A stretch of DNA of 64,000 bases. Origin: Cololabis saira (lineage: Eukaryota > Chordata > Actinopteri > Beloniformes > Belonidae). The translations under genes and the position numbers were made by a program. Below are positions 12,422 through 23,000 of this stretch, piece by piece (position 1 is the first letter of the stretch; each line of letters starts with the position of its first letter). The notes under the pieces were generated by a model. That model saw nothing but the letters and a program-made list of their open reading frames with translations, was not told the origin of the DNA and made no database searches. Location: contig NC_084592.1 of the NCBI RefSeq assembly GCF_033807715.1, forward strand, positions 24,834,001 through 24,898,000. Reading direction: 5' to 3'.

Positions 12422-12556
12422 GCGCCCTGCGATGGACTGGCGACCTGTCCAGGGTGAACCACTGCCTCTCACCTGAAAATAGCTCGGATAGGCTCCAGCA
12501 GACCCCCGTGACCCTGCAAAGGATAAAGCGGGTATAGATAATGGATGGATGGATGG
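12422..12556 (+). mobile_element. Retroposon 3' tail ending in GGAT repeats
   Basis: The block GCGATGGACTGGCGACCTG, followed by GGATAGGCTCCAGCA and ending in ATGGATGGATGG, is the familiar 3' tail of an abundant fish retroposon. No coding part is attached. Confidence 0.7.
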
Positions 12557-12589
12557 GTCCTCAAAGGAGAATCTCTGGAAGATTTTGAG

Positions 12590-12644
12590 ATCAGACTCCC
12601 TTCTTTGCCCTTACTACACGTAAGGGCAAAGAAGGGAGTCTGAT
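12590..12644. repeat. Perfect 25-bp hairpin
   Basis: Bases 12590-12614 are the exact reverse complement of 12620-12644, separated by only five bases (TACAC). There is no mismatch in the stem. It lies just after the retroposon tail. It could be a recent inverted duplication or a transcribed stem-loop; no gene context supports either. Confidence 0.85.
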
Positions 12645-12659
12645 ATGGACACACTTGAT

Positions 12660-14395
12660 CATTGACTCCTGAGATGACACAGCATCAAGACCTGTCACTC
12701 ATCAATAACTGATACAAGTTCATGCGGAAAAATGCATTGAGATATTAGAGCAAGGTCAAAGACAAGTGTAAAATTACTCTGGACATATAACAACGGCGTG
12801 GCTGAGGAAGAAGAGGTTATCGGACGGATGCGAGGAAAAACAACCCCATACTGTTTTCAGGAAGAATTGTAAACAATTCATTACTTGGTATCCACAATAT
12901 GAGAACACCTTTTAAGTTTGTAGTAACGAACTGTATTACAAAGAGGTACAAGCTTTTGGTCTCCCAGATTATTATTTATTATATATATAATGTTTTGCAG
13001 ACCTGAAATGCAAAAAATTGATGAAATATCTGAATAAAACTGAAAGTATGGAAACTTTTGACCAAGAACTTTAAAAAAGTATTATGTAGGTTTCCTTTTT
13101 TTATCATTTTATTTTTTAATTATACTAATAGTGCTTGTTACTTACATGATAACTTCAAGAAATCCATGTTCAAATGCTGTTGCTTGATTAAATGTCCTTT
13201 TCTTTTCTTTCTTTTTTATCCACTCCCTCTCACATGCAGGTGAACACAGCAACGTTCTTCCTTTGATCGAACTTAAGGGTGAGCTTTATGAGGAGTGGTC
13301 TCCTTAGATGAGCAATCTCGACCCTAAACTCTACAAGTGAGGGTTGTTTTTATAATACAATACAGACTCTGCTAACCATGTCCACTTTAAAGAAACATGA
13401 CTGACATGAGCTGTTTCGGTCAATAGCACATGTGCACTTATTATGGTCCAGACAATAATGTCTAATATCAGTCAACTCAAACAATGAAGGCCTCAAACCT
13501 TTTCATGAATGTTAAAACCACACTTGAATTTTACGGTCTAGACTCTGATCTAATTACTCCCTTCTTATTAGACCTATGTAGACCAATGTGGAAGTATTGG
13601 GAGTGGTTAACTTAACTGAACCCCCCTGACGTGAGCCTTAGATCCGGAGCCTGCAGGTGGATAATCACGAGGAAGTATGATTTCTTTTGAGCGACAGCAA
13701 ACTCAGTGGCCATGGGAGATAACACACATGGAGAAATCAAAATGAACCGTGAAGAGGGTGAAAGCAGGCATGAAATGCAGCCTAAGTTGAATGAGGTTTA
13801 CCTCATTTATTCCAAAAGCTAGACAAAATATAGATGATAAAATGTCTGGGGTTTCCATGTTCAGCTCTTCCATTTTCATCTCTTCAAAGGATTGTGAGCT
13901 TCTTTTAAAAATCTGTTAACTCCACATGAATTACTTGCACTGGAAGGCATTCAGCTTGCATCAAAAACTATTCAAAAAGATATTTCAACAAGCATAACAT
14001 ACTGTTTCTATGAATACCAATGTAGATACAACACAGAAACAAGACAAAGTGTTCTCTCTTCATCCATTCTTCTGTTTTGCTATTGCAGATATGAAAGAAA
14101 TGTTCTCAAGAGTAAAGTTTGTGCTAAACCTACCCCAGAAGTAACCCACTCCAGGGTACAGAAATACTGAGCACAGGCCGCTCATGTTGATCACAGTGGT
14201 TTATTTCAGTCCTGCAGTCCTTGAGAGCAGGAATTTACAATTTGTTCATCCTACTAATATGAATACAATGTTTGAATGATCATCTTTGAAGAGAGCACAG
14301 AATTTGAAAGGTAAAAGTAACGTGTCTATTTCACAAACACAACTTTACAAAGAAACCATAGAAAAAGCAAATGATTCAACACAGCTCCATCATCC
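12660..14395. other. Intergenic stretch, no gene recognised
   Basis: No conserved frame, RNA gene or clear transposon end was seen. The sequence is AT-rich and unremarkable. Confidence 0.4.
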
Positions 14396-14399
14396 AGCC

Positions 14400-14525
14400 A
14401 TCCATCTATTAACTTCTACTTATCCAGGATTGCATCACTGGCACAGCAGTCTGGGCATTGAGCCCAGGCCTCCCTCTCCCCGGCTGCATCCGCTTGTTCC
14501 TCACGGGCGATACCGAGCTGTTCCC
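14400..14525 (-). pseudogene. LINE remnant, part 1
   Basis: Read in plus, the block follows a common fish LINE consensus (CCTCCCTCTCCCCGGC and its context), which codes on the minus strand. It appears to continue at 14868-15030, the two parts being split by the tRNA-Ser/SINE unit. Confidence 0.45.
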
Positions 14526-14565
14526 AAACTACCCAAGAGCTAGAATTATATTGCTATAATGAACT

Positions 14566-14647
14566 GTCACGGTGGCCGAGAGGTTAAGGCGTTGGACTCG
14601 AAATCCAATGGGGTTTCCCCGCACAGGTTCGAATCCTGTTCGTGACG
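14566..14647 (+). tRNA. tRNA-Ser (anticodon CGA), copy 1
   Basis: 82 bases fold as a serine tRNA. The acceptor stem pairs GTCACGG with TCGTGAC (one G-T pair), and a discriminator G follows. The A box reads TGGCCGAGAGGTTA, the anticodon loop CTCGAAA gives CGA, the long variable arm is ATGGGGTTTCCCCGC and the B box is GGTTCGAATCC. No intron. A run of six T begins a few bases after the 3' end, a good Pol III terminator. Identical base for base to the copy at 15427. Confidence 0.93.
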
Positions 14648-14654
14648 GAGTTTT

Positions 14655-14860
14655 TTGCGGGGGTGGTGGCCTAGTGGTTACAGAGGGGGGCTGGGGTCTG
14701 GAGGACCTAGGTTTCAAGCCAAGAGCCTGGATTGCAACCGAGGTCAACCACCTTGGGCCCCTGAATGGCAGACCACTGCTCCTAGTTTAACTAGAAATGG
14801 GTTAGATGCAGAGAATAAATTTCCTCATTGTGGGATTACTAAGGGAAAAATGTATTTATT
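14655..14860 (+). mobile_element. tRNA-derived SINE, copy 1 (internal deletion)
   Basis: It begins with GGGGTGGTGGCCTAGTGGTT, an A-box-like head, followed by a B-box-like GTTTCAAGCC and the body CACCTTGGGCCCCTGA. It ends with a TTTCCTCATTGTGGGATTA tail. Compared with the copy at 15516 it lacks about 50 bases between CCCCTGA and ATGGCAGA. It follows directly on the tRNA-Ser terminator. Confidence 0.75.
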
Positions 14861-14867
14861 TTTATTT

Positions 14868-15030
14868 GAATCTCTCCAGCGTGTACTGGGTCTTCCCCGG
14901 GGCCTCCTGCGAGTTGGACACACCCAAAACACCTCACTGGAGAGCTGTCCAGGATGCATCCTCATCAGATGATCGGACCACCTCAACTGGCTTCTCTTGA
15001 TGTGGAGGAGCAGCTCCAAGTCATTGACAG
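14868..15030 (-). pseudogene. LINE remnant, part 2
   Basis: The minus frame encodes the C-terminal pattern Gln-Leu-Arg-Trp...His-Leu-Met-Arg-Met...Arg-Arg-Pro-Arg-Gly-Arg-Pro, typical of the end of a fish LINE polyprotein. The same family recurs at 45630-45935. Confidence 0.6.
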
Positions 15031-15426
15031 CTCCATCATTACTCTTATAACTACGACAGAAATATTTGAAGAAAAAACATTCTGGCCAATTTCAGCTAAG
15101 CATTAAAGCATCAAAGTTACCATGATCTACCACTTACAGTCAACTCTAGCATGTGTTCTGCTTTGATTTTCAGGTTTTCCCCTAATTTTAAACAGCCATC
15201 TGAGAAACCATGCGGGTACAAGTCATGTAGCTCTAAATCGCTTTATCTCTGATTTTTTTTTTTTTTTTTTACATAAAAAAGTTAATTTCTTTGATACTGG
15301 CTTCTTTTTCTAACACTGACACATTTTTACCAGAGACACCCTGCAAGGGCTCCATGATGGTTTCTAAGGTAATTTGGCTAGTCTCCATCATAAGACTCTT
15401 TGTCATACTATCTACTTGCAGTAACT

Positions 15427-15508
15427 GTCACGGTGGCCGAGAGGTTAAGGCGTTGGACTCGAAATCCAATGGGGTTTCCCCGCACAGGTTCGAATCCTGT
15501 TCGTGACG
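15427..15508 (+). tRNA. tRNA-Ser (anticodon CGA), copy 2
   Basis: Identical over all 82 bases to the copy at 14566, with the same acceptor stem, CGA anticodon, variable arm and B box. It is again followed within a few bases by six T. Outside the tRNA only four bases upstream (AACT) match the first copy, while the downstream SINE matches well. Confidence 0.93.
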
Positions 15509-15515
15509 TAGTTTT

Positions 15516-15765
15516 TTGGGGGTGGCAGCCTAGTGGTTACAGAGGAGGGCTGGAGTCTGGAGGACCCAGGTTCAAGCCCCTGGATTGCAACCAAAAAGTC
15601 AACCACCTTGGGCCCCTGAGCAAGGCCCTTAACCCTTACTGCTCCCCAGGCGCCGTGCCATTGCATGGCAGAGCACTACTACTAGTTCAACTAGAAAATG
15701 GGTTAAATGCAGAGAAAGAGAATTTCCCCATTGTGGGAATCTTTCTTTCTTTCTTTTCTTTCTAT
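15516..15765 (+). mobile_element. tRNA-derived SINE, copy 2 (fuller)
   Basis: It has the same head as copy 1 (GGGTGGCAGCCTAGTGGTTA), then a B-box-like GGTTCAAGCCCC and the common fish SINE core CCCCTGAGCAAGGCCCTTAA. The 3' tail ATTTCCCCATTGTGGGAATC runs into CTTT repeats. It is longer than copy 1 because it keeps the central 50 bases. Confidence 0.8.
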
Positions 15766-16158
15766 AGGATTTGACACAATATCTACAAAAATTAGCACTT
15801 GCATGGTGGCTTATGTTTGGATGGTCAGGGTCACATCATCAGGTCAACAGGGAACCCTACTTCATCAGTATCCCCTTGATTGACGAAGCCAAAAAAGGAC
15901 ACCAACTTGACATATCAGAAGATCCACCTCCCATTTTATCTCTTTATTGGAGTTCTCGAAGCTCAAGTACTATACACACTATAACAAAGAGAATGTAAGA
16001 TTGAAAACAACATAACATACACATAAAATCAGAAGGGTAACTGATATGGACTTTAACTGAAATATTTATTTTCTATTACATAAACAAGAGAGATTTGTGA
16101 AAAGTGAAGCTTACAATTATAAGTTGGCTTTCTTGAATCTGAAATGTAAATAGTAAAT

Positions 16159-16576
16159 GGGGCGTGGTAGTCTAGTGGCTACAGAGGTGGGCTTGGGTCT
16201 GGTAGGACCAGGTTCAAACCCCAAGATGAACCACCTTCGACCCCTGAGCAAGGCCTTACCGCTAATTGCTCCATGGTTAATTCAATTCAATTCAATTTTA
16301 TTTATATAGCGTCTAATACAACAAAAGTTGTCTCTAGACGCTTTCCAGAGACCCAGAACATGACCCCCGAGCAGTTATTACATGAACAATGGCAGGTAAA
16401 AACTCCCCTAATGGGAGAAAAACCTTAAGCCAAATAGTGGCAAGGAAAAAATCCCCTTTAGGAGGGAAGAAACCTTGAGCAGGACCAGGCTCATAAGGGG
16501 GGACCCTCCTGCCGAAGGCCAGACTGGTGGGTGTGTGTTTCAGATTTGAATAAAAGCGTCTGCTAAATGACAGTCA
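16159..16576 (+). mobile_element. tRNA-derived SINE, copy 3, split by an insertion
   Basis: The head GGCGTGGTAGTCTAGTGGCT and B-box-like GGTTCAAACC match the other two SINEs, but no tRNA-Ser precedes it. The body is interrupted at about 16278. A SINE-like tail (AATAAAAGCGTCTGCTAAAT) resumes at about 16545. Confidence 0.65.
16278..16537 (-). mobile_element. Retroposon 3' end in minus orientation
   Basis: Starts with AATTCAATTCAATTTTATTT, the complement of the usual AAATAAAATTGAATTG tail. It contains a conserved stretch (TCCCCTTTAGGAGGGAAGAA) of a very common fish repeat. It lies inside the SINE. Confidence 0.6.
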
Positions 16577-16714
16577 TAGTAAATACATTTTAACATTACT
16601 TATCACTTGCATCCTCCACATTCGGGATCTGGTACTGTTCATGCTGCATTCATTGTTCCACTTTCACCTCTGACTTGATGAAACACTTAATTCTAATTTA
16701 ACTGCATTTTAGAT

Positions 16715-17652
16715 ATCAAGTAATGGATGGCAGCAAACTTCCTACAGCTTAACCAGGGCAAAACAGAGGTTTTACTCATCGGTCCCGAAGGCCAAAGAGA
16801 GAAACTTTTACCAAAGTTACAGGATTTTAAACCCTCAAAATCAGTTAAAAATTTGTTAAAAACCCATCTCTTTAATCAGGCTTTTAACTGACTCATTTAA
16901 CTCTTTTAAATTTCTTATGCTCACCCTTATTTTTATTGGATCTTACTGCTCTGTTTTATATTTAGTTTATCCTTTTTTATCATATTTTATTTTTGTTTAA
17001 TCTCAATGTTTTATCTACATATTTTAGTCATTATTTATGGTCTATTTTATACATTTTACTGTCTTATTCTTTTAGTTTTTAATGTCTTGCTTTCTAGACA
17101 TACTTTTAGGATTTTATGTTATGTTATACTCTTTTAAACTCTTTTAGTGTATTTTATCCTGCTTTCCTGCAGCTTTTATCTCCAGTGTTTCCTCGAGCCT
17201 CCATGCTGGGAGTGACTCTGGCCTGCAGGGGGTCGTCCTGGGGGTGGTTCTGGCCTGGATGGTTGTGGAGCTCTGCACCACGGCTTCACCGCTGTGGTGT
17301 GGACTCCTCTATCCGTCCGGGCCGGGATGGTCTCTGTGGGCCCCCCCCCCCCCCCCCTTGTAGCTGCGGGCTATGAGACCTCCTGGCGTGGACGGCTCCC
17401 TGTTACCGTTTCCTCACCTGGATCCTCTGTGCCTAGCCATGTCTGCAGCGTGTGTCTGCGTGTGTGTCTGTGTGTATAACCTAGGTGAATTGTAGTGTGC
17501 TTGTGTCTGTGTGTGTGTGTGCGGGGAAGGGGGAGGGGGGCAGGGCATTAATAAGTTTTATGTTTATTTGTTTTTTGTTAAGCACTTTGTATGACATTAT
17601 TTGTATGAAAAGTGCTATATAAATAAAGTTTGATTTGATTTGATTTGATTTA
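16715..17652 (+). pseudogene. L2-type LINE 3' fragment
   Basis: A short plus frame reads Met-Ala-Ala-Asn-Phe-Leu-Gln-Leu-Asn-Gln-Gly-Lys-Thr-Glu-Val-Leu, the block that follows the reverse-transcriptase core in L2 elements. The rest is deleted to a C-terminal scrap, then a long 3' UTR with a 17-base C run (17341-17357). It ends GTGCTATATAAATAAAGTTT followed by TGATT repeats. Confidence 0.7.
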
Positions 17653-17696
17653 ATGACTGCTAAAACTCTTCTTCTTCTCCTTTTGGCTTTTCCCTT

Positions 17697-18436
17697 CAGG
17701 GGTCGCCACAGCTAATCAGTTGCCTCAATCTGAGCCTGTCTTCTGCATCCTCTTCTCTTACTCCAACTACCTTCATGTCCTCTTTCACTACATCTATAAA
17801 CCTCCTCTTTGGTCTTCCTCTGGGCCTCCTGCCTGACAGTTCATAACTCAGCATCCTTCTACCAATATATTCACTATCTCTCCTCTGGAAATGTCCGAAC
17901 CATCTCAGTCTGGCCTCCCTGACTTTATCTCCAAAGCCTCTAACATGTGCTGTCCCTCTGATGTCCTCATTCCTGATCCTATCCAATCTGGTCACTCCCA
18001 TAGAGAACCTCAGCATCTTCATCTCTGCTACCTCCAGCTCTGCCTCCTGTCTTTTCCTCAGTGACACTGTCTCTAGACCAAACAGCATTGCTGGTCTCCC
18101 CACAGTTTTTTACACCTTTCCTTTCATTTTAGCTGACACTCTTTTATCACACATCACACCTGACACTTTTCTCCACCCGCTCGATCCCACCTGCACACGT
18201 TTCTTCACCTCTTTTCCACACTCCCCATTGCTCTGAACTGTTGACCCCAAGTACTTAAAATCCTCCACCTTCTCTATCTCTTCTCCCTGTAACCTCACTC
18301 TACCACTTGGGTTCTTCTCATTCACACACATATACTCCGTCTTGCTGCGGCTAACCTTCATTCCTGTCCTTTCCAGGGCAAAACTCCACCGCTCTAGCTT
18401 CTCCTCCACCTGTTCCCTGCTCTCACTACAGATCAC
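17697..18436 (-). pseudogene. RTE-like LINE C-terminal fragment
   Basis: The minus frame encodes the last part of a LINE polyprotein, including Phe-Lys-Tyr-Leu-Gly-Ser, then Arg-Trp-Phe-Gly-His, Arg-Arg-Pro-Arg-Gly-Arg-Pro-Lys and a C-terminal Leu-Ile-Ser-Cys-Gly-Asp-Pro. The frame is open apart from one TAA codon at 18110-18112. The 5' part (endonuclease and catalytic reverse transcriptase) is absent, so it cannot move by itself. Confidence 0.75.
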
Positions 18437-18456
18437 AATGTGACTTTTTATTAATT

Positions 18457-19615
18457 AGGGCCCAAGCACTGACAGTGCGAAGGCCCTATTGTATCTGTAG
18501 GAATTTTTCTCGTTTTTTTTAATTTATTTATTTTTTTTTTAATTTTTATTCTTCCGACGAAAGGAGGGCCTTTTTGCCCCCCTAAACGTGCCCCAAAAGT
18601 CACCAAATTTTGCACGCAAGCCAGGCCTGGCGAAAAATGTGATATTTAATGGTTTGCATTAATGGGCGTGGCCTAATGGATCAACAGCGCCCCCTAGAAA
18701 ACTTTGTGCGCTGAAAAAAAACTTCAAGCCCCACAATACGGTCTGACGTACATGCACGAAAATCGGTACACACCTGTATCATGTTGTAACTTAAAGAAAA
18801 GTCTCTTAGCGCCATGGCCGAAACCGAACAGGAAGTCGGCCATTTTCAATTAATCGTGTAATTTTGGCGCAATTTATGCCATTTCCTTGGCCGTTAATGC
18901 GAACAGTAATGTGCACCCCAGGTGTGTTATACATCAAAATGTGCGTCTCTCGATCCTGCGACGATGGGCATTACTTTTCTCAGTCAAAAGCGTTACCGTG
19001 GCGACTATAGACCCGGACGCCAAAAAGCGCGTCCCCCTTCATCTGATTGGTCCATATTTGATAATTCTTACTTTCTGCCATAACTTTTGAATGGTTTGAC
19101 ATAAAGAGTCGTGGGTGGTGTCATCGGACTCGGGGTTGAGTCCTTGAACTTCATTGGCATGAATTAGCCCCGCCTCTTCTTCCGATTGGTCGATATTTGA
19201 TAGATCCTATTTTCTATTTATTAATTTGTATTTATTTATTTTATTCATTTTTTTTCTTTTCTCTCTGGTATGTTATATTTATCTCATTGTTTCGGTTATT
19301 CAATTAGTCTACTTTGTAACTAGACTAGACTAGACTTAGACTTATGGGGTGAGCAAGATGTCTGTGTTTGTTTTATGTCATGTATGTCTGTACTGTAATG
19401 TAATATATTGTAATGTTGTATATTTTATGGGACCCCCTTGAAAATTAGATGTTACATCTCAAGGGGCTATCCTTTAATACATTCTAAATTCTAATTCTGC
19501 CATAACTTTTGAATGGTTTGACATAAAGACTCATGGGTGGTGACATCTGACTTAGTTTTGAGTGCTTGACCTTTATTGGTGAAAATTGCACGTGCGAGGG
19601 CCCGTTCATCATTGC
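18457..19615. mobile_element. Non-autonomous TIR repeat with GGGCCC ends
   Basis: The left end AGGGCCCAAGCAC is mirrored by GTGCGAGGGCCCG at the right, giving inverted ends of about 12 bases. The body has no frame. A block of about 95 bases beginning CTGCCATAACTTTTGAATGG occurs twice in direct orientation (from about 19075 and 19496), and a LINE-like tail lies between. The superfamily is not known. Confidence 0.55.
19205..19490 (+). mobile_element. LINE 3' tail nested in the GGGCCC element
   Basis: Contains a stem-loop formed by CCCCTTGA and TCAAGGGG near the 3' end and ends in a TTTAATACATTC tail. This resembles the 3' ends of fish non-LTR elements. Its flanks belong to the two copies of the internal repeat of the host element. 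Confidence 0.45.
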
Positions 19616-19806
19616 TTGCATCTTTAATTCATTTTATTATTTTTCATTAATGACTGCTAAAAGTAACACAGCAATTTTCTATCATATTTTAAACATTCAG
19701 TAAATAAAGCAGTTTTAAATTTGATCATTTTTGTAATTCATACATGTAAATCATTAAGCAGCAGGAACTGATATTTTTCTTTATCAGAGAGAGAAAGAAC
19801 TTACGG

Positions 19807-19875
19807 GGTTGCCAGGTTGGTAGGTTGTGGTCAAGGGGGTGGGTATAGGGAAGCTCCGGGACGGACCTGGCAACC
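19807..19875. promoter_or_regulatory. Inverted RFX-like half-sites upstream of znf654
   Basis: GGTTGCCAGG (19807-19816) and CCTGGCAACC (19866-19875) are perfect reverse complements, 49 bases apart. They end 29 bases before the znf654 start codon. Each contains the GTTGCC / GGCAAC half of the RFX X-box. This is a motif match only. Confidence 0.4.
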
Positions 19876-19904
19876 GTGACTATGCGCTGAATACAGCAGC
19901 CAGT

Positions 19905-20030
19905 ATGGCGGACAACGAAAGTGATTTAGAAACTGACGGGCTTGAATCAGCTCTGGACTCACTGTGTCTCAAATACTGCAGCGACGAGTCGTTTCTGAGC
20001 AGCAAGGACTACTGTTCCAAGTTTTGTGAG
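19905..20030 (+). CDS. znf654: znf654 coding exon 1
   Basis: The start is the ATG in CAGTATGGCG, giving MADNESDLETDG. An in-frame upstream ATG at 19827 is judged 5' UTR because its product is unlike the family. Ends GAG before GTAGGT, phase 0. Encodes the acidic N-terminus and KDYCSKFCEV, the first conserved block. Confidence 0.85.
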
Positions 20031-23000
20031 GTAGGTTAGATGATTTATTTCCCGGTTATCTGCCCACCATGTGTCTTATCTCTCGCTAGCCGCCGCTAGC
20101 TTTGTTAGCTCCGTCGGGCTCCAGACCAACATGTCGCTGCGTCGACGCAGACAAACACACTCTACACATAAACACGTTTTTAAAGGTTCACACAAGGTTC
20201 CTGGCGCCCACGGTAATGTGGTGACACTGCTTTCCGTCTATTTGAGGATTACTTAGCTTTATAGCTACTTAGCTACGCTAATGAACCAAATGGTGTATGT
20301 TTAACAGGATTTCCTAGACGTAAATAAAGCAATACCTGCGTTAAAACGTGGACATTTAAGGGGAATAGTCTGGTTAGGAAAAACCCTTAAAAGTCAATGA
20401 TGTGTGCTCCATTTTTTTTCACAAAATACCTTCTTTTCGTCCCTTGTTATCTTTACCAGCATGCAAGTGTTTTGTTTTAATCATTGATTAGTGTTTGTCG
20501 TTAAGTTGGAGTTATCACAACACTGGCATCCAGATTACTGGGCACAAATACTGTTTTTGTTACGGTTATAAACATTTAATATATAATTTTATCAACTGAT
20601 ATTTTTCCTACCAATTTATCATGACATAAAATATGTTAAACTGTTGTTAGGCAAGGCAAAGTTCATTTGTATAGCACAATTCAACACAAGGTAATTCAAA
20701 GTGCTTTACATCAACATTAAAACCAGCAACACACAATTAAACAGTAAATAACAAATAAAATTATAAGAAAAGTAAATAAATAAATAAATAATAAATTAAA
20801 AATAAATAAATAAATTAAAAAATTAAAAAAGTAAAATAAAAAGCACAAGTTATTAAACAGTAAGATCAGTAGAATACAGCAGGTAAGTATTTAATTTAAG
20901 AGTACGCTTGAGTAAACAGTAATGTTTTTAGGCCTGATTTAAAGGATCTACAGTTGGAGCAGACCTCAGGTCTACAGGAAGTTTGTTCCACCGGTGAGGA
21001 GCAGAATAACCGAACGCTGCCTCACCTTGCTTGGTTCTGGTTCTTGGGAACCACAACAAACCAGATCCAGATGAACCTCGGGGGTCTGGGAGCTTCATAG
21101 GAACTAACAGATCAACCATGTATTTTGGTCCAAGACCATTCAGGTCTTTGTAGACCAGCAGTAAGATTTTAAACTCTATCCTTTGACTCACTGGAAGCCA
21201 GTGTAGTGATTTCATGACCGGTGTAATATGGTCCAGTTTCCTGGTGTTTGTAAGGACTCTGGCGTTCTGGATCACCAACTCTTTACATCAACTCTTTCTT
21301 GTGTCCTAGCAAAACATATGGGCAAGAAAAAGTATGTGAAGCTCATGGAAGTATCTGTTTTTCTGCAGATATTTTCTATAAAATGCAATCATCTACTATG
21401 TCTTAATATAAGACAATGTGCAGATGTAAATAACAAAGACAATTATGATTTATTGTGCATTCAACACACCCAAGCAAAGATGCACAGAGCTTGAGTAAAG
21501 TAATTGAATCTTTCGCAGCAAACACTTCAAACAAGTGGAAGGGATTTGAGATAATTTCTCCTCGCAGGACTATTTAAGCTCATACACATTTGTAGAGTAT
21601 CTGTTGTGAATGAAATAATACTTAATCGATAAAACACTATTTGGGAGTAGAGTAGGCTTGCTTGAAATATCTGGAATTTATCATTAAGACATCATAAAGT
21701 TTTTTTTACATGGCAACAACTGTCCCAGGCAAATACTGCATGCAATGATGTTGCACGAAAATGCGATAACGATATTATCAACAGATAATGCAGGTGAACT
21801 CTTAGTAGACACTACCGGTTCAAACTTGCACCCAACTGTTGAACATTTGGGATGCAAAGATGTTCCTTCACAGTAGCATGTCCAGGAGTACATCATATGC
21901 TGTTAACAAGTACTTCAAACACTCGTACCCCACGGATGTTGGTCTTTCTAAAGTCTGTTCAAATCTTGCATTGTCCAAATTCCATGTAAAGGGACACAAG
22001 AAAGTACCCTTGAAGCTACAGCTGCAAAAACACAAGACTCATGCTGGGTCCTTATCAACACTATAAGCTTTTCCATATCACTTTCCTGGGATCTCCCACT
22101 GAACACGATGATCAAGGTGAAAGAAAAGTTCAAATTGCTTCTTTGTTACTCTCTGTTCTCCTTTTTACTTTTCATCCTTCAGCTCTCTTCATCTTCTCTC
22201 CATGTGGGGTTATCCAGTTCATAATCTTTTTCTTTGTTTGTTTAATCAGTTGCTTCAGCATGTAAACAACTTTCAGTTGTTACTGCAACTCTTCATAAAA
22301 AATGTCTAAAAATGCCGGAATTACCACCAGAAATCCATAAAGCAGAACATTGTCCAGTCTGGTATAGAGAATATTTTTAAAATGATCATAACTTCAATAG
22401 AAAAAAAACTTAATAGAAATTTCCAAAAAGATGGCAAGAAAGACAGCCAACACTGCTTAGCTTCCGCTGGCAGACAGTCATCATGATATTGTCCTCCAGG
22501 ATGTTTTGGTAAACTTGAGAGTTCATGTTTGCTTTGATGATGCCAAGGGCTCGAGGCATTGAATAAGTGATTGAAGCCTCAATCACGATGGTCCCCACAC
22601 CATACTTAACCATTGAGATGATATTTTTACATTAGTGAACTGTACCCCCTTTGTACCATACATAGTGCTGAATATTCTTCTCAAACTACCCGACTCTTCT
22701 TTCATCAAACCACAAAACATGTTCCCAGTAGCATTAAAATGTTTGAGTGTCTTTTATCTAAGCCTTTATCTGAGCCTGCATCTTCAAGCTCATTTCATAA
22801 AATGGACTTCAGGTGTGCAACCTGCTGACTCCAAATCACTTTTGTTGAAATAATTAGTCTGAGGGTTCACTTACTTTAATACTTGTGACCTATGTCACTA
22901 TGAATGTGGGTATGTTCAATAAAGACATGGGAAATGATAACTGCATCATCAGTTTAAGTACATAAGATTTGTTCATTTTAGTGACTTGCATGATGAGATC

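Noticed and set aside
19827..19904. Upstream in-frame ATG of znf654
   Set aside because: The extra 26 residues are unlike the family and the sequence looks like GC-rich 5' UTR; the ATG at 19905 gives a plausible N-terminus.
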